A stretch of 33,358 bases of DNA from a virus: the IMG/VR virus record IMGVR_UViG_3300042288_001838, positions 1 through 33,358 of that record. One strand, given 5' to 3'. Both the position numbers and the translations under genes were made by a program. Position 1 is the first letter of the stretch; each line of letters begins with the position of its first letter. The notes beneath the pieces are model-generated. The model was not told where the DNA came from. It saw only the letters and a program-made list of their open reading frames with translations, and did no database searches. Of this stretch, positions 7,082 to 13,868 are shown piece after piece.

Positions 7082-7384
7082 TTAGAAGCACTGCGTAACG
7101 TAATGAGTAATGGCACCTGTGTAGTCACGAACTGGAGCCTGCCAGCATTGCTGTCGGTAACCCGAATGCGGAACATGCACATGCGGCTGGGGCTGGTACA
7201 TTGGCTGCGGCTGGTGCTGCGGATACACCGGATAGTTCTGAACTCGAACTTCAGGCTGGCGGATGCTCAGATAGGTAATGGCAGCTACGCCTAAAGCAAT
7301 GTTTTCGCTTCGCCCCCAGGCTTGGGCATCAGAAGCCACAAGAGCAGAGCTGGCAACTAGACTGGCAATGAGAAATTTCTTCAT
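7082..7384 (-). CDS. Secreted Pro/Gln/His-rich protein with Sec signal peptide (100 aa)
   Basis: Residues 1-22 form a classic Sec signal: basic MKK, hydrophobic core FLIASLVASSALVA and an AQA cleavage site before WGRSEN. The mature part is rich in Pro, Gln and His (YPQHQPQPMYQPQPHVHV), then CWQAPVRDYTGAITHYVTQCF, whose two Cys could form a disulphide in the periplasm. It is therefore probably exported to the host periplasm or outside. This is uncommon for an early-region phage gene, as this seems to be. Start by TAATG overlap with the GIY-YIG gene. No family recognised. Confidence 0.8.
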   Translation of the reverse strand: MKKFLIASLVASSALVASDAQAWGRSENIALGVAAITYLSIRQPEVRVQNYPVYPQHQPQPMYQPQPHVHVPHSGYRQQCWQAPVRDYTGAITHYVTQCF

Positions 7385-7707
7385 TAGCGTACTCCGGTAC
7401 GATTAAGTTTGGGTTTGAGTTCTGAAATTAGCTCCCGCTCCAGCATGTGAGCTTCGGCTTTGCCACGTACAACGGCAACTATTTCATATTCGTGCGCTTC
7501 GGGACCATGACGCTCTATGCTGTTGCATAAAGGCCAGCCCTTGGCTTCGTTGAGTGCACGCCAGACGTGCTTTTGAATGCGGACTCGGAGGTCCTTGAGC
7601 CGCCAGCCTACGGTGATGCCTATGTAGATCTGGCGGGTTTTGGTGCAGGTAATCTGATAGACTATGTGTCTGCGATCGCTGCGGGCTTTGCGTTTTTTAA
7701 TTTCCAT
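7384..7707 (-). CDS. GIY-YIG endonuclease-like protein (107 aa)
   Basis: A single GIY-YIG domain fills the protein: IVYQITCTKTRQIYIGIT (about 15-32) supplies the two Tyr strands, RIQKHVWRA the Arg and His, EREL in MLERELISEL the metal-binding Glu, and KPKLNRTG the closing Asn. The family includes homing and repair nucleases as well as small phage nucleases. No accessory DNA-binding domain is present. The ATG falls 6 bases after the -10 of its promoter, so the mRNA should begin at or next to AUG (leaderless); no alternative start lies before the domain. Confidence 0.82.
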   Translation of the reverse strand: MEIKKRKARSDRRHIVYQITCTKTRQIYIGITVGWRLKDLRVRIQKHVWRALNEAKGWPLCNSIERHGPEAHEYEIVAVVRGKAEAHMLERELISELKPKLNRTGVR

Positions 7708-7713
7708 GCTACG

Positions 7714-7742
7714 ATTATAGCACCAAACAAAGCCCCTGTCAA
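7714..7742 (-). promoter_or_regulatory. Sigma-70-type promoter (cassette copy 4)
   Basis: TTGACA (7737-7742), 17 bp, TATAAT (7714-7719): a perfect consensus with TGC before the -10. The inverted repeat arms are CCCCT/AGGGG here instead of ACCCG/CGGGT, so the arms changed together. ATG of the GIY-YIG gene is 6 bases past the -10. Confidence 0.93.
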
Positions 7743-7780
7743 GTCAAGGGGTATTCTAAAACTACAAGCAAATCAATGAC

Positions 7781-8353
7781 TTACATGACCTGCGGTTCGT
7801 TGCCGTTTTTGAACCCCCAGAAACCACCACGAGCCTCTACGGTCTTCTTGAGATCTTCGAGCGCCATGGGCGTGTAGTCGAGCCGTTCGACGCTGACATT
7901 GAAGTAGCGCGGATCAATGCTGCTAGGATCACTCTCATCAACTAACACTTGACGCTGATGAAGATGACCATGCACATTGATGCCAAAACGTCCCATGCTG
8001 TGCGGGTGTACGGGCACATGGCTATAGATAACACCATTTTTCACATCATAGGCTCGGATATCTTCGAAATGTTCAGCATAGTCCTTGAGCTTGAAGATGT
8101 CGTGATTGCCTTTGACAAGGATTTTACGACCACGCATGGCCTTGAGGTACTGAAACCCCCAACGACCTATGACAACGTCACCGAGCACAACTACTGTATC
8201 TCGATCGCGCACCACAGCATTCCAACGATCCACCATGACAGCATGCATTTCATCTACGTCAGAAAATGCCCTGAGCGGCGCACCATCGTCACGCTTAAAG
8301 GTAAGTATGTTCTTGTGACCAAGATGAAGATCACTGATGAAAAAACGATTCAT
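7781..8353 (-). CDS. Calcineurin-like metallophosphoesterase (190 aa)
   Basis: All the metal-binding motifs are visible in order: ISDLHLGH (6-13), LGDVVIG (about 57), VKGNHD (about 79-84), YSHVPVH and VHGHLH (about 127). This is the short, single-domain type found in bacteria and phages that hydrolyses phosphodiesters or phosphomonoesters; the natural substrate cannot be read from sequence. It ends the long 13.4-7.8 kb operon. It is only distantly similar to the second phosphoesterase at 9572-10399, so they are not a recent duplication. Confidence 0.9.
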   Translation of the reverse strand: MNRFFISDLHLGHKNILTFKRDDGAPLRAFSDVDEMHAVMVDRWNAVVRDRDTVVVLGDVVIGRWGFQYLKAMRGRKILVKGNHDIFKLKDYAEHFEDIRAYDVKNGVIYSHVPVHPHSMGRFGINVHGHLHQRQVLVDESDPSSIDPRYFNVSVERLDYTPMALEDLKKTVEARGGFWGFKNGNEPQVM

Positions 8354-8676
8354 GACCAGCTCGCATGTTGTTCCTTGACGGTTTCCATTCCGTCGTATTC
8401 ATGTATGTGCCAGACAACATCGTCTGGGATGTTTACTACCTTCAATTCCGCATGTCGACCATTGGCTTCGGGGCCCAAGACTTCAACTATATGGACCAGG
8501 TCCGGATCATTTCTTGCAAGATCTTCGGCATACATGGGTTTGCCAGGTTCACTGTACCAATAATCTACATCCCAGTCATCACAGGCATGCGCCCAGCCCT
8601 TGCGTTCGGCGATGATGCGATGTGCTTCTGATGACAAACCAAAACCACCGTAGCAACGATTTATAACAACTTTCAT
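8350..8676 (-). CDS. Conserved protein, MKVVINRCYGGFGLS family (108 aa)
   Basis: The N-terminus MKVVINRCYGGFGLSSEA, the central RNDPDLVHIVEVLG and the end KVVNIPDDVVWHIHEYDGME form a pattern I recall in many phage and some bacterial hypothetical proteins. No catalytic site is obvious. In relatives, too, the C-terminal 'IPDDVxWxIxEYDGxE' block is the best-kept part. It is ATGA-coupled both to the gene before it and to the phosphoesterase after it. Confidence 0.82.
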   Translation of the reverse strand: MKVVINRCYGGFGLSSEAHRIIAERKGWAHACDDWDVDYWYSEPGKPMYAEDLARNDPDLVHIVEVLGPEANGRHAELKVVNIPDDVVWHIHEYDGMETVKEQHASWS

Positions 8677-8945
8677 GATTTCACCTTATCCTGTTCAAGC
8701 CATAATTCTAAGGTATTTTCTTCGATTTGCCAATACCGTTCCACCGCATGCATGGCAGATTTTTCGTCAATGAAGTGCCCCAATACCTTTTCGGATTCGT
8801 TGGTAAAAGGTACAGCATCGGCATAGACTTTGGCAATCCATAGGGTGCTGTTCATGACCAGGTGCCAGGCACTGCCTATGATTCTACCATCATTTTTTCT
8901 ATAATAGTAGTTCATGCTGCTGGTATTTTTCCAGGCGTTATCCAT
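8673..8945 (-). CDS. Hypothetical phage protein (90 aa)
   Basis: Start placed at the ATG (MDNAWKNTSSMNYYYR) that overlaps the stop of the preceding gene by 8 bases; a longer frame would run over that gene. Contains a beta-rich middle (GRIIGSAWHLVMNSTLWIAKVYAD) and a C-terminal helix (KSAMHAVERYWQIEENTLE). The W-x-A-K-V-Y / G-H-F-x-D-E-K-x-A-M pattern looks like a small 'data-strand then helix' fold seen in phage hypothetical proteins. It is not named. Confidence 0.7.
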   Translation of the reverse strand: MDNAWKNTSSMNYYYRKNDGRIIGSAWHLVMNSTLWIAKVYADAVPFTNESEKVLGHFIDEKSAMHAVERYWQIEENTLELWLEQDKVKS

Positions 8946-9135
8946 TGTTCCAGGTCCATATGATGCGATATCTGCCCCAGATGAATCTTCGGAGCACAAT
9001 ACCATTGTCTAAAAAGATGGTAGCCAGAGAAACATGATGCCTGCTTGCACCATTTTTCTCTGACTGTGACCAATATGTATTGGTGCGTGTAATCTCAAAA
9101 TGCAGTTTGCCCAAACGATAGGATCTAGTCTGCAT
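8938..9135 (-). CDS. Hypothetical basic protein (65 aa)
   Basis: The start is the ATG with GGAGAG upstream (spacing 8), overlapping the preceding gene by 11 bases; the longer frame would cover that whole gene. The protein is basic and aromatic, likely a small beta barrel: SYRLGKLHFEITRTNTYW, SRHHVSLATIFLDNG, and a C-terminal RFIWGRYRIIWTWNN. No family recognised. Confidence 0.6.
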   Translation of the reverse strand: MQTRSYRLGKLHFEITRTNTYWSQSEKNGASRHHVSLATIFLDNGIVLRRFIWGRYRIIWTWNNG

Positions 9136-9379
9136 CTTTGGTCTCTCCGTTGGGTCCGGAGATATCGTATCGACCTCCACAACCGCCACAATAAAACCAT
9201 GACCAACCAAATCCATTGTCATGATACTTTCCACCTCGATGACCAATCTCACCACATTCTTTAATCAAGGCATTCTTGGCAGGATAATAAACGGTCTTAT
9301 CATATTCTGCCATGAGCTCAGACATTTTTTTGTTTCGAGCTCTATCTATTTCCCATCTGCGTTTAGCAAAATCACTCAT
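9125..9379 (-). CDS. Small zinc-binding-like phage protein (84 aa)
   Basis: The N-terminal 35 residues are a charged helix (DFAKRRWEIDRARNKKMSEL), followed by CGEIGHRGG and FYCGGCGGRYD, giving one Cys/His pair and one CxxC, consistent with a small zinc ribbon. I recall similar 'CxxxGHxxG... YxCxxCGxR' phage proteins. It overlaps the upstream gene by 8 bases. A nucleic-acid or protein-binding role is possible but not shown. Confidence 0.78.
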   Translation of the reverse strand: MSDFAKRRWEIDRARNKKMSELMAEYDKTVYYPAKNALIKECGEIGHRGGKYHDNGFGWSWFYCGGCGGRYDISGPNGETKDAD

Positions 9380-9572
9380 GCTTCTTCCTTATGGTCCAAG
9401 ATTCATCATCGATCTTTTTCCATATGACGGTATCACCTTCCTTAAATCCTGCAGCAGCAAGTATATCCGGAGGCAATTCAATAAAGTAATCGTTGGTATA
9501 TTCATCAAATTGAACTTCAACAGTAGCCTTCATGGCATTTTGCCTTCTTTTAAAGTTAAACCCTGCTCCCAT
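9372..9572 (-). CDS. AbrB/SpoVT-like small DNA-binding-fold protein (66 aa)
   Basis: After a short basic leader the sequence runs VEVQFDEYTNDYFIELPP, DILAAAGFKEGDTVIWKK, then WTIRKK, the swapped-hairpin pattern of AbrB/MazE/SpoVT domains (strand, 'P-x-x-hhhxxGhxxGDxhxh', strand). Such proteins usually dimerise and bind DNA as transition regulators or antitoxins. No toxin gene is adjacent, so regulation is likelier than toxin-antitoxin. It starts in a TAATG overlap; an internal ATG 13 codons on (MKATVEV) is a fair alternative start. Confidence 0.72.
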   Translation of the reverse strand: MGAGFNFKRRQNAMKATVEVQFDEYTNDYFIELPPDILAAAGFKEGDTVIWKKIDDESWTIRKKHE

Positions 9573-10399
9573 TATACTTCTACATACTTTAGAGTAAATT
9601 CTTCAGCACGTGATTCATAGCCAATGTATCCTCTTGGATTACAGACAATACGTGTATTGCCTATATTGTAATCAAATACGTCATGGGTATGTCCGTGTGT
9701 CCACAACTTGATCTGAGGATGAGCTAAGATAAAATCCTCAAGATCACTACTGTATGCACCATTCATTTCTACATCTTCGGCATACCTTGGCTTGACACTT
9801 TTCTTGCTTGGAGCATGATGTCCTACAACCACATACTTTTTATTTGTATCATAATCAACAACGGCTTTTATATGCTTGAGAGTATTTTTATGTCTAATTA
9901 CAGTGTCTGAGGGAGTAAGTCTGGCATATTTACGAGTACTATTACGAATGATTCTGTAATCATTCATCATCTCTTGAACCATCATCAAAGTTGTTCTATC
10001 ACCGTTGTTCATATCAGTCCACAAAGTGGCACCAATAAAGGTAACATCACAAATTTCTTTGCAACTCTGTTCTAGAAAATGTACATTATTAAAGGCAGAA
10101 CATTCTTCTTCTAGGTAATTATAGGCATCAGGATACTTGCTATGGTAGAACTCATGATTGCCAGCAATATAGATTACATGAGGAAACTCTGCACTGCACC
10201 TGGCTAAAAATTCCCTGTATCGTTCTGCAGTACCTCGTCTAGTCAGTTCATCCACAAATTTAACATCATCTGCTTTGAAGTCATGTAGCTCCTGCGCAGT
10301 CAGGATATCACCGCCAAGAATTAAAACGTCAGCACCATCGTTATTAAGAACGATATCACCAAACTCTAGATGTAGGTCGCTACAGATTGCTATCTTCAT
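9572..10399 (-). CDS. Calcineurin-like metallophosphoesterase (275 aa)
   Basis: The full motif set is present: CSDLHLEF (6-13), LGGDIL (27-32), IAGNHEFYH (about 79-87), VVGHHAPSKKS (about 192) and LWTHGHTHDVFDY (about 232). The insert between the GNHE and GHHAP motifs is long and helical, typical of the 'metallophos' proteins of T4-like and other large phages. The dinuclear metal centre suggests phosphoesterase activity; the substrate is unknown. It is ATGA-coupled to the gene before it and TAATG-coupled to the AbrB-like gene. Confidence 0.92.
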   Translation of the reverse strand: MKIAICSDLHLEFGDIVLNNDGADVLILGGDILTAQELHDFKADDVKFVDELTRRGTAERYREFLARCSAEFPHVIYIAGNHEFYHSKYPDAYNYLEEECSAFNNVHFLEQSCKEICDVTFIGATLWTDMNNGDRTTLMMVQEMMNDYRIIRNSTRKYARLTPSDTVIRHKNTLKHIKAVVDYDTNKKYVVVGHHAPSKKSVKPRYAEDVEMNGAYSSDLEDFILAHPQIKLWTHGHTHDVFDYNIGNTRIVCNPRGYIGYESRAEEFTLKYVEV

Positions 10400-10863
10400 T
10401 CGTTGGGTCTTTCTCTATACTCAGACTTAGGTACATAGGGAAAAGTTACTGGCACTCGGCTTCCTTGGCCAGTGAAATAACTTTTACGTATCTCACCTTT
10501 TTCATTCACATACCAATCATAGAAAACGATGCCATTGATATCATATGCACCATCGTTATCTTTGAACACATGACTGCAACGCTTGTTTTGCCACAAAGGT
10601 CCGCCATTCTGTTCTGCTACATTTACCCATTCCCAATCTTCACCAGTCAAAGGAACAATAGGTTCGAACATAGCAAGTTTCTTGAATAGATCAATAGTAT
10701 AAGGCGCAGTAGTTCCAGAATGTCCTTCTCCATGAAAGACATCTAGTAACTCTAGAACATGCTTGCAAATAGCTTCCTGCATTTCATCTTTAAATTTACC
10801 ATGCTCATCAGTCCAACCTGCTGCTCTAAATTCTATCATGGCATGTTTTTCGTAGTTGTTCAT
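10396..10863 (-). CDS. Conserved phage protein (155 aa)
   Basis: The segment PLTGEDWEWVNV, then NGGPLWQNKRCSHVFKDNDG and YDINGIVFYDWY, and a final RVPVTFPYVPKSEYRERP, recurs in many phages of enteric and other hosts, from memory. No function has been assigned that I know of. The N-terminal helix contains ICKHVLELLDVFHGEGHSG. Two Cys and several His are present but not in a standard zinc pattern. ATGA overlaps on both sides place it in the long operon. Confidence 0.82.
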   Translation of the reverse strand: MNNYEKHAMIEFRAAGWTDEHGKFKDEMQEAICKHVLELLDVFHGEGHSGTTAPYTIDLFKKLAMFEPIVPLTGEDWEWVNVAEQNGGPLWQNKRCSHVFKDNDGAYDINGIVFYDWYVNEKGEIRKSYFTGQGSRVPVTFPYVPKSEYRERPNE

Positions 10864-11081
10864 TGTATAACCTCACTAAATGTTGTTTTATCATATTGTG
10901 TAGAGTATGACCATCGTTTATGGCACTCTATACAGTCAATGGTTCCACTTGTAATATTGCCGTCTGGATTCAAATTATTACCATGCTTGTCATAGACAGG
11001 ATTATAGTACATGGCAGTAGTCACGCTATATCCATACACAAATTTACAATGACGGTCACAATCAGGATTCGGATGTTTCAT
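10860..11081 (-). CDS. Small Cys-rich phage protein (73 aa)
   Basis: NPDCDRHCKFVYG at the start and IDCIECHKRW near the end give two CxxxC/CxxC pairs, a plausible single zinc site; between them runs YNPVYDKHGNNLNPDGN. I recall this 'DCDRxC...PxYDKxGNxxNxDPN...CxxC' layout from phages of several hosts. A truncated paralogue lies at 19004-19093. The role is unknown. Coupled by ATGA to neighbours on both sides. Confidence 0.8.
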   Translation of the reverse strand: MKHPNPDCDRHCKFVYGYSVTTAMYYNPVYDKHGNNLNPDGNITSGTIDCIECHKRWSYSTQYDKTTFSEVIQ

Positions 11082-11434
11082 TTCAATTTAGTAATTAGAT
11101 TACGTAACATATCCATAGCCTTATCTAAATACTCTTCAGAAATTTCTAATCGTTCTTCTAAGAATCGAATTTGATAATGATATTTCTCTCGCTCGAGTAC
11201 TGCATCTTTATCGGGTTGTGGAATATATGCTTCACCCCTGATTACCATATACGGTTCTATGGCATTAGTGTAAATCTTTAGCATTGTATTATAAAGAGTT
11301 TCCTGCTCTTGCTTGGTCATTCCAGGTGACAGTGGATTATGGGTACCTTCTATTCTATAATTTTCTTTAGGTAGTCCATAATCATGCCTAAAAGTAACAC
11401 ACATTGCAGTAATAATTTCTTGTTTAGTTCTCAT
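11078..11434 (-). CDS. Hypothetical protein with C-terminal coiled coil (118 aa)
   Basis: N-terminal helical part with two Cys-free motifs (EIITAMCVTFRHDYG, PGMTKQEQETLYNTML) and a C-terminal coiled coil of about 40 residues (REKYHYQIRFLEERLEISEE). It might self-associate or bind a partner through the coil. The family is not recognised. Its ATG lies inside the 3' end of the preceding gene (11-base overlap) and its stop is ATGA-coupled to the Cys-rich gene. Confidence 0.7.
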   Translation of the reverse strand: MRTKQEIITAMCVTFRHDYGLPKENYRIEGTHNPLSPGMTKQEQETLYNTMLKIYTNAIEPYMVIRGEAYIPQPDKDAVLEREKYHYQIRFLEERLEISEEYLDKAMDMLRNLITKLK

Positions 11435-11753
11435 CTCTCACCTCAAAAATATAGTGCCCGCCTCGACGACTCTGTACCCAGGTATCAAACCAAAGAATGT
11501 TATTCTCTTGCATGGCCCTTATGATGTCCTCATTACCAGACCAACCAGCGGTGCTGATGTGATATTGATATTTGTCTGCTGGATCAGATTCATTTTCCTT
11601 AAAATAACCTTCTGACCATCCCCAACTACGTAAATGCCAGATGTTTGCAATAAACTTGAACCAACCTCTAGGATCATTATAGGACCAGTTCTTTATGTGT
11701 TCAAGTGCTTGTTCAGTCGGATAACCATCCTCATCTAGATATTCTGTATTCAT
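11424..11753 (-). CDS. Conserved phage protein (109 aa)
   Basis: TEYLDEDGYPTEQALEHI, WGWSEGYF, YHISTAGWSGNEDII and WVQSRRGGHYIFEV form a pattern I recall in many tailed-phage hypothetical proteins, often described only as conserved. The protein is aromatic-rich (10 Trp in 109 residues). The start is the ATG in an ATGA overlap with the small membrane protein gene rather than the upstream GTG. Function unknown. Confidence 0.85.
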   Translation of the reverse strand: MNTEYLDEDGYPTEQALEHIKNWSYNDPRGWFKFIANIWHLRSWGWSEGYFKENESDPADKYQYHISTAGWSGNEDIIRAMQENNILWFDTWVQSRRGGHYIFEVRDEN

Positions 11754-11872
11754 GTTCTGGTACACTCATGATAAATTTCGTACACAACAGCATCCATGCG
11801 CCCCAGGACATAGGATGCCAGCATAAGCGCTACAACAAAGCTTAACCTAAGCAAAAACTTAACCAACGTCAT
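11750..11872 (-). CDS. Small single-pass membrane protein (40 aa)
   Basis: MTLVKFLLRLSFVVALMLAS gives a basic N-terminus and one membrane helix (about residues 4-24), followed by a short polar tail MDAVVYEIYHECTRT. It ends in the ATGA that starts the next gene and overlaps the tiny ORF before it by 14 bases. Support is positional coupling plus a clear transmembrane pattern; there is no homologue I can name. Confidence 0.6.
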   Translation of the reverse strand: MTLVKFLLRLSFVVALMLASYVLGRMDAVVYEIYHECTRT

Positions 11873-11939
11873 ATCGCATCCACATCAAAATGGCAACATA
11901 TACAACAAATACAACGGCTATGGCTAGGGTACATCGCAT
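11859..11939 (-). CDS. Possible very small membrane peptide (26 aa)
   Basis: MRCTLAIAVVFVVYVAILMW is almost entirely one hydrophobic helix, then MRYDVG. The ATG lies one base after the stop of the preceding gene, and the end overlaps the next small ORF. The arrangement and the direction fit the operon, but the length is so short that chance cannot be excluded and no clear Shine-Dalgarno is present. Confidence 0.42.
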   Translation of the reverse strand: MRCTLAIAVVFVVYVAILMWMRYDVG

Positions 11940-11940
11940 C

Positions 11941-12183
11941 TCAAATTTTGTCATCACATGTACTCTCCCAGGCCCAATTGACAATTATCCAATCTTCCAA
12001 ACAATCTTTAAAACTAAACTTGGCATCAACTTCGGTCTTACCAAATTTCTTGCACATTCTTTCATACCAATAAGGCCAGTATGTCCGTTTAATTTCATCT
12101 TCAGAAATAGTTACAATGTAACCGCCAGTGTCATCTGCTTCTGGATGGTCTGGATCATATTCATTATATGAATACCATTTCAT
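11941..12183 (-). CDS. Conserved phage protein (80 aa)
   Basis: MKWYSYNEYDPDHPEADDTG, then YIVTISEDEIKRTYWPYWYE, MCKKFGK and a final FKDCLEDWIIVNWAWES. I recall this 'YNEYDPxHPEAxDTGGYIVTxxEdEI...YWPYWYExMCxKFGK...DWIxVNWAWE' pattern from diverse phages and know no function. The start is the ATG in an ATGA overlap; an upstream TTG would extend into the preceding gene. Confidence 0.85.
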   Translation of the reverse strand: MKWYSYNEYDPDHPEADDTGGYIVTISEDEIKRTYWPYWYERMCKKFGKTEVDAKFSFKDCLEDWIIVNWAWESTCDDKI

Positions 12184-12362
12184 CTTGGATCCATTCCGCC
12201 ATCGGAAATACAATCAGTATAACTGGTATAATGTTTTTCTTTGATGTTTCTAAGGCATTCATTATAACCAGCTCGGTATACAGTACGTAATAGCAGTTCC
12301 ATGCCAGGAACAAGGGTCATACTAGATCGAGCTATTTCGATTACTTGGTCTTCATAGGTCAT
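12180..12362 (-). CDS. Hypothetical small protein (60 aa)
   Basis: A helical protein with two Cys (YNECLRNIKEKHYTSYTDC). Length and ATGA coupling on both ends support it as a real gene. Contents: DQVIEIARSSMTLVPGMELL followed by RTVYRAGYNECLRNI. No family recognised. Confidence 0.65.
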   Translation of the reverse strand: MTYEDQVIEIARSSMTLVPGMELLLRTVYRAGYNECLRNIKEKHYTSYTDCISDGGMDPR

Positions 12363-12661
12363 GGTGCAGGATACGCTGGTGGTAAAACACGGTTGATTAA
12401 ATCGGATTTGATTTGATTGCTCATGTCATGACTACACATGATTATGGTCTGTACAATATCATAGAGGTCGGCTCTAGATCCAAAAGTGCCCACAAAAAAT
12501 CCATGGGGGTTAGCATACCCCCGGAATATGATTGAACTATGGACCCAGATAAAATCATTTAGATTGATGTCAGGGAATCTTGAACGGTTTTTAAAGACCC
12601 AGTCTTTATACTCAGAGTGATTGCCTGCTACAATAAAGTATCGCTCTATTCTGGCGGCCAT
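12359..12661 (-). CDS. Conserved phage protein (100 aa)
   Basis: YFIVAGNHSEYKDWV at the start, LNDFIWVHSSIIFRGYANPH in the middle and GFFVGTFGSRADLYDIV after it follow a pattern known to me from several phage proteins ('YIVAGNxxEFxxW... DFxYVxxPxxLxGxxNPHGxFxGxWxxRxDI'). Fold and role are unknown. Its first base overlap with the next gene is ATGA; there is a single base between the previous stop and its ATG. Confidence 0.8.
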   Translation of the reverse strand: MAARIERYFIVAGNHSEYKDWVFKNRSRFPDINLNDFIWVHSSIIFRGYANPHGFFVGTFGSRADLYDIVQTIIMCSHDMSNQIKSDLINRVLPPAYPAP

Positions 12662-12662
12662 G

Positions 12663-12881
12663 TCAGTCTAGAACATAGTAAGCATGGATACTGAACTCCA
12701 GGTCAGGAACTTCGGCCTCGAGGTCACCATCAAAATCATCAGCAATGTCAAACTCTTCTCGTATGTAACGATCACGCCAGGCCTCGGCACTGGCTCGGTT
12801 TGCAAAAACGTTGAGAATGGTGCTCTGAGCACTAGCTTCGGCATTGTGATCGAACTGTTCCAGAATCCAGACTTTGTTCAT
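12663..12881 (-). CDS. Hypothetical small acidic protein (72 aa)
   Basis: Strand-helix pattern: KVWILEQFDHN, then NVFANRASAEAWRDRYIREE and an acidic end (DDFDGDLEAEVPDLEF, HAYYVLD). Similar 'VWhLxxxxxx... VFxxxxxAExW' small proteins occur in many phages and may share an alpha-beta fold, but I cannot assign a named family. Coupled tightly to both neighbours. Confidence 0.7.
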   Translation of the reverse strand: MNKVWILEQFDHNAEASAQSTILNVFANRASAEAWRDRYIREEFDIADDFDGDLEAEVPDLEFSIHAYYVLD

Positions 12882-13162
12882 TTCGAGCTCTCAAGAAAAT
12901 TATAAAAGTTTATGGTACGATCAACACTGTTGGCCCAACGATCAAATTCATTCAGAGGGCAGCTGATGTCTACAAAGAAGTCGGGGAATGCCCAGTAACG
13001 AAAGCGATACAGCCGATTGCCTTTCTTAGCCATGGCACCCATCTTGAAGAAGTCTCTGTCAACTTCAAACCCTCGACGCTTGAGTAAAGTCTTAAACTGA
13101 CTTGGAGACATGCCCCATAGCTGATCTCGATCGGGTTTCTTAAAAAGGTATTTGAATTTCAT
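12878..13162 (-). CDS. Hypothetical basic protein (94 aa)
   Basis: Lys/Arg/Phe-rich: MKFKYLFKKPDRDQLWGM, SPSQFKTLLKRRGFEVDRDF, NRLYRFRYWAFPDFFVD and a helical tail ending NFYNFLESSK. A globular single-domain protein is likely. It begins directly after the stop of the previous gene (TAA immediately followed by ATG) and overlaps the next by four bases. No family recognised. Confidence 0.7.
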   Translation of the reverse strand: MKFKYLFKKPDRDQLWGMSPSQFKTLLKRRGFEVDRDFFKMGAMAKKGNRLYRFRYWAFPDFFVDISCPLNEFDRWANSVDRTINFYNFLESSK

Positions 13163-13369
13163 TTAGAACTTCCTCAGGTAGTCGGCAACTGCGTCAAGGT
13201 CAGGTTCGATTGTATCCAAAGCAGCCAGCGTCATCATTTCCATGACAATGTTTACTTGTTCTTTGCCAAATACCAGCATGAGTGCTGTGATGGCATCGGC
13301 ACTCTCAGCAGTCCAGAGTCTGTCTGCGATGGTGCATTGGGTGGGGGTCAAACCTTCGATGCTGATCAT
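13163..13369 (-). CDS. Small conserved-type phage protein (68 aa)
   Basis: The start is ATG with GGAGA 6 bases upstream, and it is the first gene after a cassette promoter. MISIEGLTPTQCTIADRLWT followed by an all-helical remainder (ADAITALMLVFGKEQVNIVM) resembles, from memory, 'IxGLTxxQxxLLdxMWxxxT' phage proteins that are widespread and unannotated. A longer GTG-started frame would begin within the promoter and is not used. Confidence 0.78.
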   Translation of the reverse strand: MISIEGLTPTQCTIADRLWTAESADAITALMLVFGKEQVNIVMEMMTLAALDTIEPDLDAVADYLRKF

Positions 13370-13395
13370 ATATTCTCCATGGTTCACGATGTCTG

Positions 13396-13424
13396 ATTGT
13401 AGCACACCTATGCTAGGTTGTCAA
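13396..13424 (-). promoter_or_regulatory. Sigma-70-type promoter (cassette copy 5)
   Basis: TTGACA (13419-13424), 17 bp, TACAAT (13396-13401), TGC before the -10. No clear inverted repeat around the -35 and no ATG at +1. It lies partly in the 3' end of the upstream gene and restarts transcription in the middle of the long small-gene operon. Confidence 0.85.
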
Positions 13425-13656
13425 GCCCCAAGCGTTGTTGGATCACGTCTCGGGCAGCACGCAAAGCAGCGTTCCAGGAGGGAGTGTCGTATGGATTGCC
13501 GTCAGAGCCTATGCCACTGTAACCCATAAGATCATCAAGAACTTCCAGCACAACAGGAATATCTGAAAGATTGCACATGCAACTTGTAAATTCAGGATCA
13601 TGCCTATCAATCTGCATGAAGTCCCAGTCCGGACAATGGTGAAAAAAATTATGCAT
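13408..13656 (-). CDS. Hypothetical protein (82 aa)
   Basis: MHNFFHHCPDWDFMQIDRHD, EFTSCMCNLSD and PSWNAALRAARDVIQQRLGL; 'CPDWDxxxIDxxDPEFxxC' is a pattern I recall from other phages. Several Cys/His near the N-terminus could bind metal. The ATG lies 5 bases after the stop of the preceding family gene. A longer TTG-started frame would overlap that gene by 45 bases and is not chosen. Its 3' end contains the -35 of the promoter for the next gene. Confidence 0.72.
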   Translation of the reverse strand: MHNFFHHCPDWDFMQIDRHDPEFTSCMCNLSDIPVVLEVLDDLMGYSGIGSDGNPYDTPSWNAALRAARDVIQQRLGLDNLA

Positions 13657-13661
13657 GTTGG

Positions 13662-13868
13662 TTATTCCATGAGTCCAAAGTGTTTTCGAATACGATATTT
13701 GGCCCAATCACCGTTGCTGTATGGACCACGGTCCAGCAGTTGTGCACAGCATTCTTCTACGATCAATTCAGCGAACTTTCGGCATTCGGGCTGGTCCCAA
13801 TGACCCAGGCCGAACATGTCTGCCTGGTATCCGGCCTGGAGAGCAAGTTCTCGAATTCGGTCGTTCAT
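13662..13868 (-). CDS. MNERI-family phage protein, copy 1 (68 aa)
   Basis: It has the family layout: MNDRIRELALQAG at the start, a variable linker (YQADMFGLGHWDQPEC), KFAELIVEEC, a second variable part, and RKHFGLME at the end. All-alpha and soluble by appearance; function unknown. Its N-terminal half is the close match of the copy at 16264-16476. Start set at the ATG in the ATGA overlap with the 54-aa gene; the longer frame would cover that gene's end. Confidence 0.85.
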   Translation of the reverse strand: MNDRIRELALQAGYQADMFGLGHWDQPECRKFAELIVEECCAQLLDRGPYSNGDWAKYRIRKHFGLME

